Shown one piece after another: positions 62,904-64,000 of a stretch of 64,000 nt of DNA. Both the position numbers and the translations under genes were made by a program. The notes under the pieces were generated by a model. The model was not told the DNA's origin, did not search any database, and was given only the letters and a program-made list of their open reading frames with translations. Within the stretch, counting starts at the first letter, position 1; each line of letters begins with the position of its first letter. Origin of the DNA: Sterolibacterium denitrificans (GTDB taxonomy: Bacteria > Pseudomonadota > Gammaproteobacteria > Burkholderiales > Rhodocyclaceae); assembly GCF_900174485.1 (NCBI RefSeq), contig NZ_LT837803.1:620001-684000 (forward strand). Direction: 5' to 3'.

Positions 62904-64000
62904 ATGAGCAGCAGGCAGAGAACCTACAACTTGTCCGATTTGTTCCGGATCGTCGTCGAAACCAAGCCGGACGCAGAGGCGCTGGTCTGCGGCGCGCGCC
63001 GCCTGAGCTTTCGCCAACTCGAAGAGCGCGCCACGCGCCTGGCGCTGTGGCTGCGCGGCCGGGGCATCGGCGCGGGTGACACCATCGGCATTCATGCCTA
63101 CAGTTGCGCCGAGTACGTCGAAATCTGCCTGGCCGCCTTCAAGCTGAAGGCGCTACCGGCCAACGTCAATTACCGCTACACCGCCGAGGAGGCGCGCTAC
63201 ATCTACGACAATGCCCAGTTGAAGGCGCTGATCTACAGCGTCGAGCTGGAAGACGTGGTCAGGGACGCGCTGCCTGCCGCGCCGGGAATCACGGCCATCG
63301 CCCGCCTGCACGCGGCGGAGGGACAGGCATCCGGTATTCCCGGCGCCGTGGAGTATGAGACGGCGCTGGCGGGCGCGACGGGCTCGCTGGACGACATCGA
63401 ACTGTCCGACGACGACCAGATCCTGCTCTACACCGGCGGCACCACCGGCATGCCCAAGGGCGTGATCTGGCCGCACAAGGCGTTGTTCTACGCCGGCTTC
63501 GGCGGCGGCGGCAACTTCCATCCGGGCGGGCCGATCGCCTCTCCGGAAGAGCTGGCCTCGCGCGTCGAGGAAGGCTTCTACATGAAGCTGCTGCCCACGG
63601 CACCCCTGATGCACGGCGCCGGCCTGTGGGCGACGCTGATCGGCCTGTATGCCGGGCATACCGTGCACCTCAACGACCAGGCCGGTTTCGATGCCGAGCA
63701 CATCCTCGACAAGATCGTCGCCGAGGGCATCAGTTGCATCATGATCGTCGGCGATGCCATGGGCCTGCCGCTGCTGGCCGTCTTGAGGGCTCATCCGGGC
63801 CGCTGGGATCTGTCCAGCCTGATGGCGATTTCCTCATCCGGCGCGCTGCTTTCCGATCATGTGCAAAAGGGCCTGGCCGAATTCCTGCCGCCCTACACCC
63901 GTCTGGTGATCGCCATGGGTTCCTCGGAAACCGGCCAGTCCGGCACCGGCGCGCGTCCGGCGACCGAAGGCCTGATCAGCCTGCCGAAGAACGCCACCAC
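62904..64000 (+). CDS. Acyl-CoA synthetase, FadD19-like (3' partial)
   Basis: At least 365 residues; the C-terminal AMP-ligase domain is beyond the window. GGAGG is upstream of the ATG at 62904. The N terminus (LSDLFRIVVETKPDAEALVCGARRLSF) and ATP-site YTGGTTGMPKGVIWPHKALF are typical. LLPTAPLMHGAGLWATL, IVGDAMGLPLLAVLRAHP and AMGSSETGQSG resemble FadD19-type ligases, which activate steroid side-chain or branched carboxylates to CoA. Adjacent F420 gene and the CoA-ester cluster support a role in substrate activation. Confidence 0.92.
   Translation, partial: MSSRQRTYNLSDLFRIVVETKPDAEALVCGARRLSFRQLEERATRLALWLRGRGIGAGDTIGIHAYSCAEYVEICLAAFKLKALPANVNYRYTAEEARYIYDNAQLKALIYSVELEDVVRDALPAAPGITAIARLHAAEGQASGIPGAVEYETALAGATGSLDDIELSDDDQILLYTGGTTGMPKGVIWPHKALFYAGFGGGGNFHPGGPIASPEELASRVEEGFYMKLLPTAPLMHGAGLWATLIGLYAGHTVHLNDQAGFDAEHILDKIVAEGISCIMIVGDAMGLPLLAVLRAHPGRWDLSSLMAISSSGALLSDHVQKGLAEFLPPYTRLVIAMGSSETGQSGTGARPATEGLISLPKNAT

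Overview
The window looks like chromosomal DNA of a high-GC, dense Betaproteobacterium. The order rsmI | yraN - SIS protein - DolP-like lipoprotein, separate rfaE2, class II pyrC and DUF3025/DUF2062 neighbours are typical of that class. The acyl-CoA and F420 genes suggest a Sterolibacterium/Denitratisoma-like steroid or alicyclic degrader; this is inference from gene content only. I see no rRNA, tRNA, CRISPR array, intact insertion sequence or prophage.

Bases 1-14669 are mostly housekeeping: mutY (5' end cut by the window), a metallo-beta-lactamase-fold hydrolase, mscL, a short AsmA-like protein, carbonic anhydrase, the minus-strand pyrC-lipoprotein-DUF3025 group, rsmI, yraN, a predicted exported HIRAN protein, a DiaA/GmhA-type SIS protein, a DolP-like lipoprotein, rfaE2, a TonB-like protein, an LprI/ankyrin lipoprotein and a NorEF-like oxidase-subunit pair. 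Bases 14693-28726 hold a surface-polysaccharide locus. It has a Wzm/Wzt exporter, then an overlapping set of HprK-like kinase, nucleotidyltransferase, PqqD-like protein and GT2. Facing it is a minus-strand operon (dusC, UDP-glucuronate decarboxylase, GtrB-like GT2, two membrane proteins, a small protein and a 1240-residue protein with three GT4 modules). A second polysaccharide block at 33759-38756 (Rmd-like reductase, ManC, two GT4 enzymes) points to a mannose/D-rhamnose-type glycan.

Between and after these lies catabolism. At 29922-33517 are an amidohydrolase, two SDRs and a TetR regulator with a large palindrome in its promoter region. From 38821 comes a CoA-thioester cluster: LLM flavin/F420 oxidoreductase, FadF-like Fe-S electron carrier, two CaiB/Frc CoA-transferases, a MenB/BadI-like ring-cleaving crotonase, a thiolase-fold protein lacking the thiolase cysteine paired with a DUF35 protein (retro-aldolase pattern), a true enoyl-CoA hydratase and an NADPH:F420 oxidoreductase. 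A HicAB pair follows, then a fused CofG-CofH (FbiC) F0 synthase and an SDR without the catalytic tyrosine. After a stretch with a P-type ATPase, DUF2062, YjdM, a flavoprotein disulfide reductase, a methyltransferase, AlkA and a YghU-type GST, the catabolic theme returns with a second LLM F420-type oxidoreductase and a FadD19-like acyl-CoA synthetase cut by the window end.

The most interesting reading is that CoA-activated substrates, perhaps steroid side chains or rings, are degraded here with coenzyme F420 as a redox partner. The window carries an F420 chromophore gene, an F420:NADP recycling enzyme and two candidate F420 users; the lactyl/phosphoenolpyruvyl and glutamyl ligation genes (cofC/D/E) are not in the window. 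The second candidate is the HprK-like kinase/nucleotidyltransferase/PqqD trio inside the polysaccharide locus, whose function is unknown.
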